A stretch of 64,000 bases of DNA from Microbacterium halotolerans (GTDB lineage Bacteria; Actinomycetota; Actinomycetes; Actinomycetales; Microbacteriaceae), in the NCBI RefSeq assembly GCF_003569805.1, contig NZ_KZ984051.1:1749953-1813952 (forward strand), given 5' to 3'. Both the position numbers and the translations under genes were made by a program. The notes beneath the pieces were generated by a model. The model was not told where the DNA came from, searched no databases, and saw nothing but the letters and a program-made list of their open reading frames with translations. This document shows, piece after piece, positions 12,476 through 20,906 of the stretch. The first letter of the stretch is position 1. Every line of letters begins with the position of its first letter.

Positions 12476-12547
12476 TCCGCCATGGTGTAATGGCAGCACG
12501 ACAGCCTTTGGAGCTGTGAGGTCTAGGTTCGAGTCCTGGTGGCGGAG
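12476..12547 (+). tRNA. tRNA-Gln (anticodon TTG)
   Basis: 72 nt. Acceptor arms TCCGCCA (12476-12482) and TGGCGGA (12540-12546) pair perfectly, with discriminator G at 12547. The anticodon stem ACAGC/GCTGT (12501-12505, 12513-12517) encloses CTTTGGA, placing TTG at 12508-12510. The T loop is normal. No CCA is encoded. The glmU start codon follows within 5 nt. Confidence 0.95.
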
Positions 12548-12551
12548 CGTG

Positions 12552-14015
12552 ATGCACGAGAATCTTGCGATCGTAGTCCTGGCGGCGGGTCAGGGCACCC
12601 GGATGAAGTCGAAGCTTCCGAAGGTGCTCCATCCGATCGGCGGCCGTCCACTCGTGGGGCACGTGCTGCACACGGCGGACGCGCTCGGGGCGGCCGTGAT
12701 CGAGGTCGTGGTGAGACACGAGCGTGACCGCGTCGTCGAGGTGATCGGTGATCACCCCGGTCTCGTCGTCGTCGATCAGGACGATGTGCCCGGCACGGGG
12801 CGCGCCGCGCAGCTCGCGGTCGACGCACTGCCTCAGGATTTCTCCGGCGACGTGCTCGTGCTCTCCGGAGATGTGCCGCTGCTCGAGGCCGAGCAGCTCT
12901 CCGCACTCATCACCGAGCACCGCAACGCGCAGGCCGAGGCGACGATTCTCTCGGCCGAGCTCGAGGACGCGACGGGCTACGGCCGGATCATCCGTGACAC
13001 GGCGGGCGCTGTGAACCGCATCGTAGAGCACCGCGACGCCAGCGACGCCGAACGGGCCGTGAGCGAGATCAACGCGGGTGTCTACGTCTTCCGTGCGAGC
13101 ACGCTCAGGGAGCACCTGCCGAACCTCTCGTCCGACAACGTACAGGGCGAGCTCTACCTGACCGAGGTCGTCCGGATGCTCCGCGACGCACAACGCTCCG
13201 TTGCGGCGAGCGTGGCTCCGGATGCGCGGGTCGCCCTCGGAGTGAACGACCGCGTGCAGCTCGCTGAGGCCGGCGCGATCCTCAACGAGCGCGTCGTGCG
13301 TCGCTGGCAGCGCGAGGGCGTCACCGTCAAGGACCCGGCGACCACCTGGATCGACGACACAGTGACGCTGGCGCCCGACGTCACGATCCTCCCGAACACC
13401 CACATCCTGGGCGCGACCACGGTCGACGAGGACGCCACGATCGGGCCCGATACGTCACTCGTCGACTGCGAGGTCGGCCGGGGCGCGAACATCCGCCGCT
13501 CCGATGCTACGCTCGCGGTCTTCGGCGCGGAGAGCACCGTCGGGCCGTTCGCCTACGTGCGGGCGGGGACGACACTGGGAGACGGCGGCAAGATCGGCAC
13601 GTTCGTCGAGGTGAAGAACTCTTCCATCGGAGACGGCAGCAAGGTCCCGCACCTGTCGTACATCGGAGATGCGACGATCGGTCGCAGCGCGAACATCGGG
13701 GGCGGGGCGATCACAGCGAACTACGACGACGTGGATAAGCACCGCACCGAGATCGGCGATCAGGTGCACACGGGTACGCACAACGACTTCGTGGCGCCGG
13801 TTAGGATCGGAGACGGCGCGAAGACGGGGGCGGGGGCTGTGATCCGCAAGGACGTCAAGCCCGGCGCCCTGGCTCTGAGCGTTGCGCCGCAGCGCAACGT
13901 CGAAGGCTGGGTGGAGAAGAACAGGGCAGGTACCGAGGCGGCCGACGTGGCCGCACGGGCGCGTCGAGCAGAAGAGGCAGTCGGTGGGTCAGAAGCAGAA
14001 GCAGAAGCACGTTGA
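12552..14015 (+). CDS. glmU: Bifunctional UDP-GlcNAc pyrophosphorylase / GlcN-1-P acetyltransferase
   Basis: 487 aa. Makes UDP-GlcNAc from glucosamine-1-phosphate for peptidoglycan. The N-terminal uridyltransferase has LAAGQGTRMKSKLPKVLH (about 9-26). The C-terminal left-handed beta helix runs from about residue 270 and contains GGGAITANYDDVDKH and THNDFVAPVRIG. Length is typical. ATG at 12552 follows the tRNA-Gln discriminator by 4 nt; an in-frame GTG at 12549 is the alternative. Either way there is no room for a ribosome-binding site outside the tRNA. The 3' end overlaps prs by 32 nt. Confidence 0.95.
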   Translation: MHENLAIVVLAAGQGTRMKSKLPKVLHPIGGRPLVGHVLHTADALGAAVIEVVVRHERDRVVEVIGDHPGLVVVDQDDVPGTGRAAQLAVDALPQDFSGDVLVLSGDVPLLEAEQLSALITEHRNAQAEATILSAELEDATGYGRIIRDTAGAVNRIVEHRDASDAERAVSEINAGVYVFRASTLREHLPNLSSDNVQGELYLTEVVRMLRDAQRSVAASVAPDARVALGVNDRVQLAEAGAILNERVVRRWQREGVTVKDPATTWIDDTVTLAPDVTILPNTHILGATTVDEDATIGPDTSLVDCEVGRGANIRRSDATLAVFGAESTVGPFAYVRAGTTLGDGGKIGTFVEVKNSSIGDGSKVPHLSYIGDATIGRSANIGGGAITANYDDVDKHRTEIGDQVHTGTHNDFVAPVRIGDGAKTGAGAVIRKDVKPGALALSVAPQRNVEGWVEKNRAGTEAADVAARARRAEEAVGGSEAEAEAR

Positions 14016-15024
14016 GCTCGACCGCGACAAGGGCGTAGCGCCCGGTGTCGTGACCAAGACGAAGAAGCGCCTGGTGGTGGTCGCCGGCCGCTCGCACCCT
14101 GAACTGGCGACCTCCGTGGCCGAGCACCTCGGCATCGAGGTGGCGCCGACTGAGCACCGCACCTTCGCGTCCGGCGAGATCTACACGCGCTTCGAGGTGT
14201 CGATGCGCGGCTCCGACGTCTTCCTCATCCAGTCGTTCTCCCAGAACGTCAACGAGGAGCTGATGGAGCTTCTCATCATGCTCGACGCGCTCAAACGTGC
14301 CTCCGCCAAGCGCGTCACCGTCGTGGCGCCTTACTACCCGTATTCGCGCCAGGATAAGAAGGGTCGCGGCCGCGAGCCGATCTCGGCGCGACTCATCACC
14401 GATCTCATCGCGCAGGCCGGTGCGGACCGCATCATGAGCGTCGACCTGCACGCCTCCCAGATCCAGGGCTTCTTCGACGGCCCCGTCGATCACCTGTTCG
14501 CCAAGCCCGTCCTGATGAACCACTTCAAGGAGTCGTTCACCGAAGCGGAACGCGAGAACCTCACGGTCGTCTCGCCCGACATGGGCCGCGTTCGTGTGGC
14601 CGACCAGTGGTCGGAGTCGCTGGGGGCGCCGCTTGCGATCATCCACAAACGCCGCGACCCGAAGGTCGCCAATCAGATCACGGTGCACGAGATCGTCGGG
14701 CAGGTCGCCGGTCGAACCTGTCTCCTCGTCGACGACATGATCGACACGGCGGGCACCATCGTCAAGGCCGCGCAGGCGCTGAAGGCGAACGGCGCCGAGA
14801 AGGTCATCGTAGGTGCGACTCACGCGATCCTCAGCGGTCCTGCGGTCGAGCGGCTCGGCGATGACGCGATCGATCGCGTCGTCGTCACCGACACCGTTCC
14901 GGTCCCGCAGGATCGCCGCTTCGAGAATCTCACCGTGCTCTCCAGCGCACCGCTGCTCGCCCGAGCGATCCGCGAGGTCTTCGATGACGGCTCCGTCACG
15001 AGCATGTTCGACGGGGCCGCCTGA
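13984..15024 (+). CDS. prs: Ribose-phosphate pyrophosphokinase (PRPP synthetase)
   Basis: 346 aa with a GTG start inside the 3' end of glmU. Converts ribose-5-phosphate and ATP to PRPP for nucleotide, histidine and tryptophan synthesis. Family motifs are GRSHPELA, FASGEIYTRFEVS, YYPYSRQDKKGRGREPIS, the metal-binding VDLHASQIQGFF and the PRPP loop LLVDDMIDTAGTI. A start at the GTG at 14050 would give a more standard N-terminus. The longer form is kept because its lysine-rich lead (about 22 residues) ends in LDRDKGVAPG, which I recall from Microbacteriaceae homologues. The 32-nt overlap with glmU implies a shared transcript. Confidence 0.93.
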   Translation: MGQKQKQKHVELDRDKGVAPGVVTKTKKRLVVVAGRSHPELATSVAEHLGIEVAPTEHRTFASGEIYTRFEVSMRGSDVFLIQSFSQNVNEELMELLIMLDALKRASAKRVTVVAPYYPYSRQDKKGRGREPISARLITDLIAQAGADRIMSVDLHASQIQGFFDGPVDHLFAKPVLMNHFKESFTEAERENLTVVSPDMGRVRVADQWSESLGAPLAIIHKRRDPKVANQITVHEIVGQVAGRTCLLVDDMIDTAGTIVKAAQALKANGAEKVIVGATHAILSGPAVERLGDDAIDRVVVTDTVPVPQDRRFENLTVLSSAPLLARAIREVFDDGSVTSMFDGAA

Positions 15025-15076
15025 GCATCACAGGCGATTCATATCCGGATCCGATCCACGGTTCCGCGTTCGGCTC

Positions 15077-15082
15077 TAGTCT
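15077..15082 (+). promoter_or_regulatory. Candidate -10 box (TAGTCT) of the flavin operon
   Basis: TAGTCT lies 40 nt before the ATG of the FMN-binding lipoprotein and fits the TANNNT pattern seen before other genes here. I see no convincing -35 box at normal spacing. Confidence 0.3.
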
Positions 15083-15122
15083 GGCGGTACCGACTCACCG
15101 CGACGCCGACAAGGGGCCCACG

Positions 15123-15551
15123 ATGAACAGAACCGTACGCACAGGATCCGCAATCGCGGGAGCCGCAGGAATCGTCGTTCTCGCCGGGTGCGGGGCCGTC
15201 ACAGTCGGTTCTGGAGAGGCCGAGTCATCGACAGATGGCGACACTTCGTCCATCGAGTACTCTGACGGCACGTATTCCGCCGAGGGCACCTATCAGACGC
15301 CGGAGACCGTTGAGACGATCACAGTGACGGTCACACTGGAGAACGAGGCCGTCACCGAGGTGGAGGTGACGGGCGACCCGCAGGCGCCCGAGACGGAGCA
15401 GTATCAGGGCGAGTTCATCGACGGCATCGCCGATGAGGTCGTGGGCGTCGACCTCGACGATCTCGATGTGAGCCGTGTCGCGGGCTCGTCGCTGACGAGC
15501 GGCGGTTTCAACCAGGCGATCGATCAGATCAAGCAGGACGCCGCAGCCTGA
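15123..15551 (+). CDS. FMN-binding domain lipoprotein
   Basis: 142 aa. The signal peptide ends in a lipobox with Cys23 (LAGC), so the mature protein should be lipid-anchored on the outer membrane face. Residues about 45-142 form an FMN_bind domain. The usual flavin-acceptor motif SGAT-x-TS appears as AGSSLTS (about 120-126), with serine where threonine normally carries the flavin. ApbE enzymes attach FMN through a phosphoester bond to Thr or Ser, and apbE follows after one base, so this protein is its likely substrate. It would then act as an extracellular flavin electron carrier. Confidence 0.85.
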   Translation: MNRTVRTGSAIAGAAGIVVLAGCGAVTVGSGEAESSTDGDTSSIEYSDGTYSAEGTYQTPETVETITVTVTLENEAVTEVEVTGDPQAPETEQYQGEFIDGIADEVVGVDLDDLDVSRVAGSSLTSGGFNQAIDQIKQDAAA

Positions 15552-15552
15552 C

Positions 15553-16419
15553 ATGACGGGTGCAGCGTGGCGATTCGACGCGATCGGCACGTCGTGGGAG
15601 ATCGTCGCTCCCGCACCGCTCGGTGACGAACTCCGTCGAGCGGTCACGGAGGCCGTCGATCGCTTCGATGCCGAGTGGTCGCGCTTCAGGGCCGACTCGC
15701 TGGTCTCCCGCCTCGGTGCGCGAGGCGGTCAGGCACCCGCTCCGGCAGACGCCGAGGCCATGCTCGATCTGTACACCGAGCTGTCGTTCGCCACGGACGG
15801 TGCTGTGAACCCGCTTGTGGGGAAGTCGCTGGAGCGGCTCGGGTACGACGCGGCGTATTCACTGCGTGCGTCGGGGGATCCTCTCGCGGCTCCGGCGGGG
15901 TGGAGCGACAGGATGACTTGGCGCGGCGGCGCGCTGCGCATCGACGGCCCGGCCGTCGTCGACGTGGGCGCGCTCGGCAAGGGGCGTCTCGTCGACCGGG
16001 TCCTCGATCTCGTCCCGGACGCCGTTGTGATCGACGCGGGCGGCGACATCCGAATCGGATCGGAGCCTCAGCGCATCGCACTCGAGCATCCGTACGACGC
16101 GCGCAGGGCGGTAGGCCGCGTCACGGTGCGAGACGAGGCACTGTGCGCGTCGGCGTCGAACCGGCGGGCGTGGGGTGACGGACTGCACCACGTGATCGAC
16201 GCGCGCACGGGAGCGCCGGTGCGCACGATCGTCGCCAGCTGGGCGATCGCGGCGACCGCGATGACTGCGGACGCGGCGGCGACCTCCCTGTTCTTCGATG
16301 GAGGGCCGCGCTTCGCCCGCGATCATGACGTGCACTGGGTGCGCATGCTCTCCGACGGCGGAGCAGAATGGTCGCTGGGGGAGCGGATCGAGAAGGGCGA
16401 GGCGGAGCTGTTCATATGA
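15553..16419 (+). CDS. apbE: FAD:protein FMN transferase (ApbE)
   Basis: 288 aa. Transfers FMN from FAD to a Thr/Ser of an exported or membrane protein. Visible family features are the DGAVNPLVGKSLERLGYD segment, VDVGALGKGRLVD, the flavin-binding VIDAGGDIRIG, HHVIDARTGAP and the metal-site segment MTADAAATSLFF. I see no convincing signal peptide, so like several short actinobacterial ApbE proteins it may work by another export route or in the cytoplasm. It lies one base after the FMN-binding lipoprotein and overlaps the oxidoreductase gene by ATGA, so all three are one operon. Confidence 0.9.
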   Translation: MTGAAWRFDAIGTSWEIVAPAPLGDELRRAVTEAVDRFDAEWSRFRADSLVSRLGARGGQAPAPADAEAMLDLYTELSFATDGAVNPLVGKSLERLGYDAAYSLRASGDPLAAPAGWSDRMTWRGGALRIDGPAVVDVGALGKGRLVDRVLDLVPDAVVIDAGGDIRIGSEPQRIALEHPYDARRAVGRVTVRDEALCASASNRRAWGDGLHHVIDARTGAPVRTIVASWAIAATAMTADAAATSLFFDGGPRFARDHDVHWVRMLSDGGAEWSLGERIEKGEAELFI

Positions 16420-17975
16420 TCGGATCACTCAGGGCCTGGTACCTGTGGGCGGTGCGCCTGCTCGGCAGGGCGTCGATGTACCGGCTCACCCTGTTCGCGC
16501 TGGCCTCGCTCGTGGTCGTCGCCTTCATCGCGTCGGCATTCGGCCTGCTCGCTGCCACACCGGCATCCATCGCGCTCACCGCCGTGGTCCTCGTCATCGT
16601 CGGCTCCGGTGTCGACATGATGGGGCACCGCCTACGGGGAACACCGTGGCGCGCAGAGTCGACGCTGATCACCGCCGGCATCCTGCTGTTCGTGCTTCGT
16701 CCAGGCACGGATGCCGCCACGCTGGCCGGTGCGGCTGTCGGGGCCGCGATCGCCGTGGCTTCGAAGCACCTCGTCTCCTGGCGGGGCCGCCATCTGCTCA
16801 ATCCTGCGGCGGCCGGCGCCACGGGCGCGACGCTCGTGGCGCTCGCGCCGTGGATAAGCGGGGGCTCGGCCTGGTGGGTGGGCTCGCCCGTGATGTTCGT
16901 GCCCGTGCTGCTCGCGGGCTTCGTCGTGCTGTGGCGCACGGAGCGCGTCAGGGTCGTCGCGCTGTTCTTCCTCGTCGCGGTCGTCGTCTCGGTGGTGCGC
17001 ACGATCGTGCAGCTGAACGCCAGCGGCGCGTCTATGGCGCTGGATGACCTGCTCACAGCCGTCATCGTGCAGTCGCCGTATCTGTTCCTCGGCGCGTTCA
17101 TGCTTTCGGAGCCGTTGACGCAGCCGCCGCGGCGCTGGCAGCAGTACATCGTCGCCCTCATCGTCGGGGCCCTTGCCGGATGGCCGGTGTCCCTCGGCGT
17201 GATCACGCTCGGACAGGAGCGGGCGCTGCTGATCGGCAACCTCGTGGCGCTCTGCTTCGCCGCGCGCTCGGCTGTGCGGCTGACACTCGCGGATGCCAAG
17301 GACCTGACGCCCACCGTTCGTGAGCTGAGCCTCACCGTGGCGGGCGGCATCCGGTTCGTGCCGGGCCAGTATCTCGAGCTCGAGGTGCCGCACCGAGGCG
17401 CGGACGCGCGCGGCACCAGGCGCGAGTTCTCAATCGCCTCCGCACCGGAGGAGCTGCCGGAGCTGCGCATCGCGTATCGTGCCGCGGGCGGCCTGCCGCC
17501 GTCCACATACAAGGCGGCGCTCGCTCGGGCCGGCGCAGGGGAGAAGCTCCGCGCGACGGGAGTGTGGGGCGACTTCGTGCTGCCTCGCGACGCAGAGCAG
17601 CCCTTGCTGCTGGTCGCCGCCGGGATCGGCATCACGCCGTTCGTCTCGCAGCTGCGTCATCGTCGTATCGCAGGCCGGATGGGAGACATCGTGATCGTGT
17701 ACGTCGCGAGCACGGTGGATGAACTCGCCTACCGGGACGAGCTCGAGCGTGCCGGCGTTCGGGTGCACATCGTGACTCCCGATGATCCAGGCGGGTTGCC
17801 GGAGCAGTGGACGTGGCAGAGCGAACGGCTCACGGGAACCGCGCTCGCGGATGCCGTGCCGGGTCTGGACGAGCGCCGTGCCTACGTCTCTGGCCCTCCC
17901 GGCCTGATCGCCGGACTCGCGCCGACGCTGCGCAGAGCGCGATCCGTCACGACGGACGCGTTCGCCGGTTACTGA
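16416..17975 (+). CDS. NqrB/RnfD-like membrane domain fused to FNR-type flavin reductase
   Basis: 519 aa. The first about 280 residues form roughly nine membrane helices with the RnfD/NqrB-like stretch RGRHLLNPAAAGA and the cytosolic-edge motif FMLSEPLTQPPRRWQQ. Residues about 290-519 are a ferredoxin-NADP reductase fold: FAD-binding RREFSIASAP, NAD(P)-binding GIGITPFVSQL and the C-terminal YVSGPPGLI. It should take electrons from cytosolic NAD(P)H and pass them across the membrane, with the ApbE-modified lipoprotein as likely acceptor. The start overlaps the apbE stop (ATGA). No Rnf/Nqr partner subunits are present, so this is a stand-alone fusion. Confidence 0.85.
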   Translation: MIGSLRAWYLWAVRLLGRASMYRLTLFALASLVVVAFIASAFGLLAATPASIALTAVVLVIVGSGVDMMGHRLRGTPWRAESTLITAGILLFVLRPGTDAATLAGAAVGAAIAVASKHLVSWRGRHLLNPAAAGATGATLVALAPWISGGSAWWVGSPVMFVPVLLAGFVVLWRTERVRVVALFFLVAVVVSVVRTIVQLNASGASMALDDLLTAVIVQSPYLFLGAFMLSEPLTQPPRRWQQYIVALIVGALAGWPVSLGVITLGQERALLIGNLVALCFAARSAVRLTLADAKDLTPTVRELSLTVAGGIRFVPGQYLELEVPHRGADARGTRREFSIASAPEELPELRIAYRAAGGLPPSTYKAALARAGAGEKLRATGVWGDFVLPRDAEQPLLLVAAGIGITPFVSQLRHRRIAGRMGDIVIVYVASTVDELAYRDELERAGVRVHIVTPDDPGGLPEQWTWQSERLTGTALADAVPGLDERRAYVSGPPGLIAGLAPTLRRARSVTTDAFAGY

Positions 17976-18144
17976 GCGCCGGTTGCGTCCGACGAAGATT
18001 TCACGTGCGAGAGGTTGCGCGGATGGGGCTTCGGCGCCAGCGGCCCATCGACACGACCCCTGAGGTGCGATCGGACGTATGGGGCGATGCCCATCGCAGC
18101 TCTGTCGCCGTGAGCGATGAGGATGCGATCGTCTCGGCGGGACT

Positions 18145-19119
18145 TCACTCGGCGACGAGCACGTCCCCGTCCCAGCGGACCGCGAACGGTCCCATGATGC
18201 CTCCACGGAACGGCGCCTCAGCCGTCTCATCGCGGAACGCGAACATCAGCCATTGGTCGCCCTCGCGACGCCGGACGAGCCTCGCCGAGTACAGCCCCTG
18301 TGGGGTGATGGGATTGGCTCGGTCGAGCGCGAATCCGCCCACCGTCGATTCGGCCGGTGCCGTCCATGACCCCGCTCGCGCTCCGGCATGCGCAGCGGAC
18401 GCGTGGAACGGATTGCACGAGAACAGGAGAACGGAACGTCCGTCGACGACTTCGGTCTGGGGTACCTCGAGCTGACCGAACCCCGTCTCTGAAGGCTCGG
18501 TGATGGCAGGACGCAGGGTCCACGCGGTGAGATCGGGGGAGGTCGCATGGCCGATCACGCCTCGGCCGAATTTGGGGCCGTGTGGGGACCGCGCCGTGAA
18601 CAGCATGTGCCAGCCAACGCCATCCGGATCACGCACCACCCATGGATCGCGCAGCGTCGGGTCGTGCCAGTCATCCTCGTCTGCCCCGACGTACCAGCTC
18701 GGATCCGGTTCGAACAGCGGGCCCGGAAGCTTGTTCCAGGTCTCCAAGTCGTTCGAGATCGCGCACCCGATGCGCTGGATCGGTTGTCGATCCTGTGACA
18801 GGGATACTCCGGTGTAGAACATCAGCCATCTGCCATCAGGACGACGCGTGACTGATCCCGTCCACGTTGCGAGGTCGTCGAATGCAGGAGCGTCAGAACG
18901 CACCACCGCGTCCGAGACTCGTGTCCAGGAGGTCAGATTCTGTGAGACGGCGTGACCGATCGATGCGCGATGGTGGCGTCGTTCGGGCTCGTGAAGCGCG
19001 CGTGAGGCGTAGAGGAAGAACAGATGGTACTGCTCTCCGTCGTCGGCGAACCAGAAGTCCCATACCCATGAATCGGTCAGATCGAACACCGGTGGGCGGG
19101 TCGTGTCCAACGAGATCAC
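18145..19119 (-). CDS. Glycoside hydrolase, five-bladed propeller (GH32/43/68 type)
   Basis: 324 aa, GTG start, no signal peptide, so it probably acts in the cytoplasm on imported sugar. Candidate catalytic carboxylates in the family order are D21 in VWDFWFADDG (nucleophile or base), D158 in LRDPW (transition-state stabiliser, the RDP motif) and E218 in GQLEVPQTE (acid). Blade repeats such as WTGSVTRRPDGRWLMFYTG are clear. The RDP motif favours a beta-fructosidase-like enzyme, but GH43 activity on arabinose or xylose linkages cannot be excluded. It overlaps the upstream esterase stop (GTGA) and is the last gene of the importer operon. Confidence 0.75.
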   Translation of the reverse strand: MISLDTTRPPVFDLTDSWVWDFWFADDGEQYHLFFLYASRALHEPERRHHRASIGHAVSQNLTSWTRVSDAVVRSDAPAFDDLATWTGSVTRRPDGRWLMFYTGVSLSQDRQPIQRIGCAISNDLETWNKLPGPLFEPDPSWYVGADEDDWHDPTLRDPWVVRDPDGVGWHMLFTARSPHGPKFGRGVIGHATSPDLTAWTLRPAITEPSETGFGQLEVPQTEVVDGRSVLLFSCNPFHASAAHAGARAGSWTAPAESTVGGFALDRANPITPQGLYSARLVRRREGDQWLMFAFRDETAEAPFRGGIMGPFAVRWDGDVLVAE

Positions 19120-20078
19120 GACGCAGCCTCGCTCTGCGTGAGCACACGGCGCAGCCAGTCCACGCGCGCCGCGACGGCGTCGCGGCTGAGCGCGGCATCG
19201 GGCACGAGAACGTCGAACCCGTGCGCACCGCCCGGCCAGACGTGCAGTTCGGCGTCACCGCCGTCGGCCCAGATCCTCGCGGCGTACTCGACGCACTCAT
19301 CGCGGAACGTCTCGGCAGAACCGACGTCGATGAAAGTGCGCGGTACGCCTGAGAGGTCATCCGCGCGAGAAGGGGAGGCCGTCGGCGGCACGTGCTCGGG
19401 AGCCCCACCCAGGTAAGCGGTCCATGCGGTCTCGTTGGCAGAACGGTCCCATGCACCGTGACCGGCCATCTGATGCGCCGATCCGGATGCGTTGCGGTGG
19501 TCGAGCATCGGACAGATGAGCATCTGCCCGTACAGATCGGGGCCTTCGTCTCGGGAACGCAGAACCGCAGCTGCGGCAAGGCCACCGCCAGCGCTGACGC
19601 CTTCTACGACGATGCGATTCGCGTCGATGCCGAGGTCCGGTGCCTCTGCGGCGATCCAGACGAGCGCATCATGTACATCGTCGATCGCGGCGGGATAGGG
19701 GTTCTCAGGGGCAAGGCGGTACTCGACCGAGGAGACGGCCATTCCCGCCGTCGCCGCGATGCGTGCCACTGGAGCCAGCGCGTCATAGGCGGTCCCGGTG
19801 ACGAGGCCTCCGCCGTGCACATGGAACAGCAAAGGAACGGGACGAGTCGAGGCAGCGGGGCGAATCAGCGCGAGGTCGATCCTGCCGCCGTCGCGTCGCG
19901 GAATCCGGTGCACGGTGTGAGTCGCCTCACCGTCGCGGGTGAGTGCAAGGACGTCGGGTTGCTCACTGCGCGCACGCAGCGACTGGATCTGCTCTGGGGC
20001 GAGCATCGTCACGATGTCTTCGCGAGAGGCGAGCGCGATGGCGACTTCGGGATCAAAAGGAGGACGGGAACCGGGCAT
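19116..20078 (-). CDS. Alpha/beta hydrolase, HSL-type esterase
   Basis: 320 aa. Oxyanion motif HGGG (88-91), nucleophile elbow GVSAGG (Ser162), an Asp in the SAETFRDE region and His in GGAHGFD make the full hormone-sensitive-lipase triad. There is no signal peptide. It starts 3 nt after the second permease gene and overlaps the glycosidase gene, so it probably removes acyl groups (for example acetyl) from the same imported carbohydrate. The substrate is inferred from context only. Confidence 0.85.
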   Translation of the reverse strand: MPGSRPPFDPEVAIALASREDIVTMLAPEQIQSLRARSEQPDVLALTRDGEATHTVHRIPRRDGGRIDLALIRPAASTRPVPLLFHVHGGGLVTGTAYDALAPVARIAATAGMAVSSVEYRLAPENPYPAAIDDVHDALVWIAAEAPDLGIDANRIVVEGVSAGGGLAAAAVLRSRDEGPDLYGQMLICPMLDHRNASGSAHQMAGHGAWDRSANETAWTAYLGGAPEHVPPTASPSRADDLSGVPRTFIDVGSAETFRDECVEYAARIWADGGDAELHVWPGGAHGFDVLVPDAALSRDAVAARVDWLRRVLTQSEAAS

Positions 20079-20081
20079 TCA

Positions 20082-20906
20082 TCAGCCTTTCAAAGAGCCT
20101 TGGAGCAGAGCCTGTACGAAGTGTCGCTGGAAGATCAGGAACACGATGAGCGTCGGCGTGAGGATGAGCAGTGACCCGGCGCACAGCAGAGGAACATCAG
20201 TGCCCCACTGCCCCTGGAACGCGCCGAGCGCACCGGCCATGGTCCGCTTCGCGGGATCATCGACGAGGACGACCGCGAGGAGGAACTGGTTCCAGGTCCA
20301 CAGGAACAGAAGAATTGCAAGAGACGAGAGCGCCGGGACTGACAGCGGCACGTGCACGCGCCAGAACAGCTGCCACGTCGTCGCCCCGTCAACGCGTGCT
20401 GCTTCGGACAGATCGTGAGGCATGTTGACGAAGTGGGCGCGCATCCACATCACGGCGAAGGGAAGGTACAGCGCGATCAGCGGAAGGATCAGCGCCCAAC
20501 GTGTGTTCAATAGACCCAGATCGCGCATCTGGTAGTACAGCGGCACGATGATTCCTTCGAACGGCAGCGTGAGTCCGAGGATGAAGGCCACGAAGATGAA
20601 CCCGCCGCCAGGCGGACGCAGATGTCCGAGAGCGAACCCTGCGAGAGTCGCGATGAGCACGGCGACAGGCACGACGCCGAGTTCGATGAGAACGCTCGAC
20701 CACAGCAGCCGAAGCATATCGGCCGATTGGAAAGCGAGGGCGAAGTTCTCCCAGTGCGGTGTCTCAGGCCAGCTCAGGCCGCTCGGATAGGTGCCGGGCG
20801 GATGCAGCGCTGTGACGAACAGACTGATGAACGGTGCGACCGTTACGAGCAGAAGAGCGATGAGGAGCGAACGGCCGACGAGGCGATCACGGAGCGGGGC
20901 TTTCAT
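20082..20906 (-). CDS. Sugar ABC transporter permease (MalG type)
   Basis: 274 aa, six membrane helices. The cytoplasmic EAA loop that docks the ATPase is LSEAARVDGATTWQLFWRVH, close to the carbohydrate-uptake CUT1 consensus. ATG at 20906 overlaps the stop of the first permease (ATGA). It should form the channel with that permease. No ATPase gene is in the operon, so a shared MsiK-like ATPase encoded elsewhere is expected. Confidence 0.92.
   Translation of the reverse strand: MKAPLRDRLVGRSLLIALLLVTVAPFISLFVTALHPPGTYPSGLSWPETPHWENFALAFQSADMLRLLWSSVLIELGVVPVAVLIATLAGFALGHLRPPGGGFIFVAFILGLTLPFEGIIVPLYYQMRDLGLLNTRWALILPLIALYLPFAVMWMRAHFVNMPHDLSEAARVDGATTWQLFWRVHVPLSVPALSSLAILLFLWTWNQFLLAVVLVDDPAKRTMAGALGAFQGQWGTDVPLLCAGSLLILTPTLIVFLIFQRHFVQALLQGSLKG

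Noticed and set aside
12456-12551. Upstream extension of glmU to 12456
   Set aside because: It would run through the complete tRNA-Gln gene; GlmU homology starts at MHENLAIVVLAAGQG.
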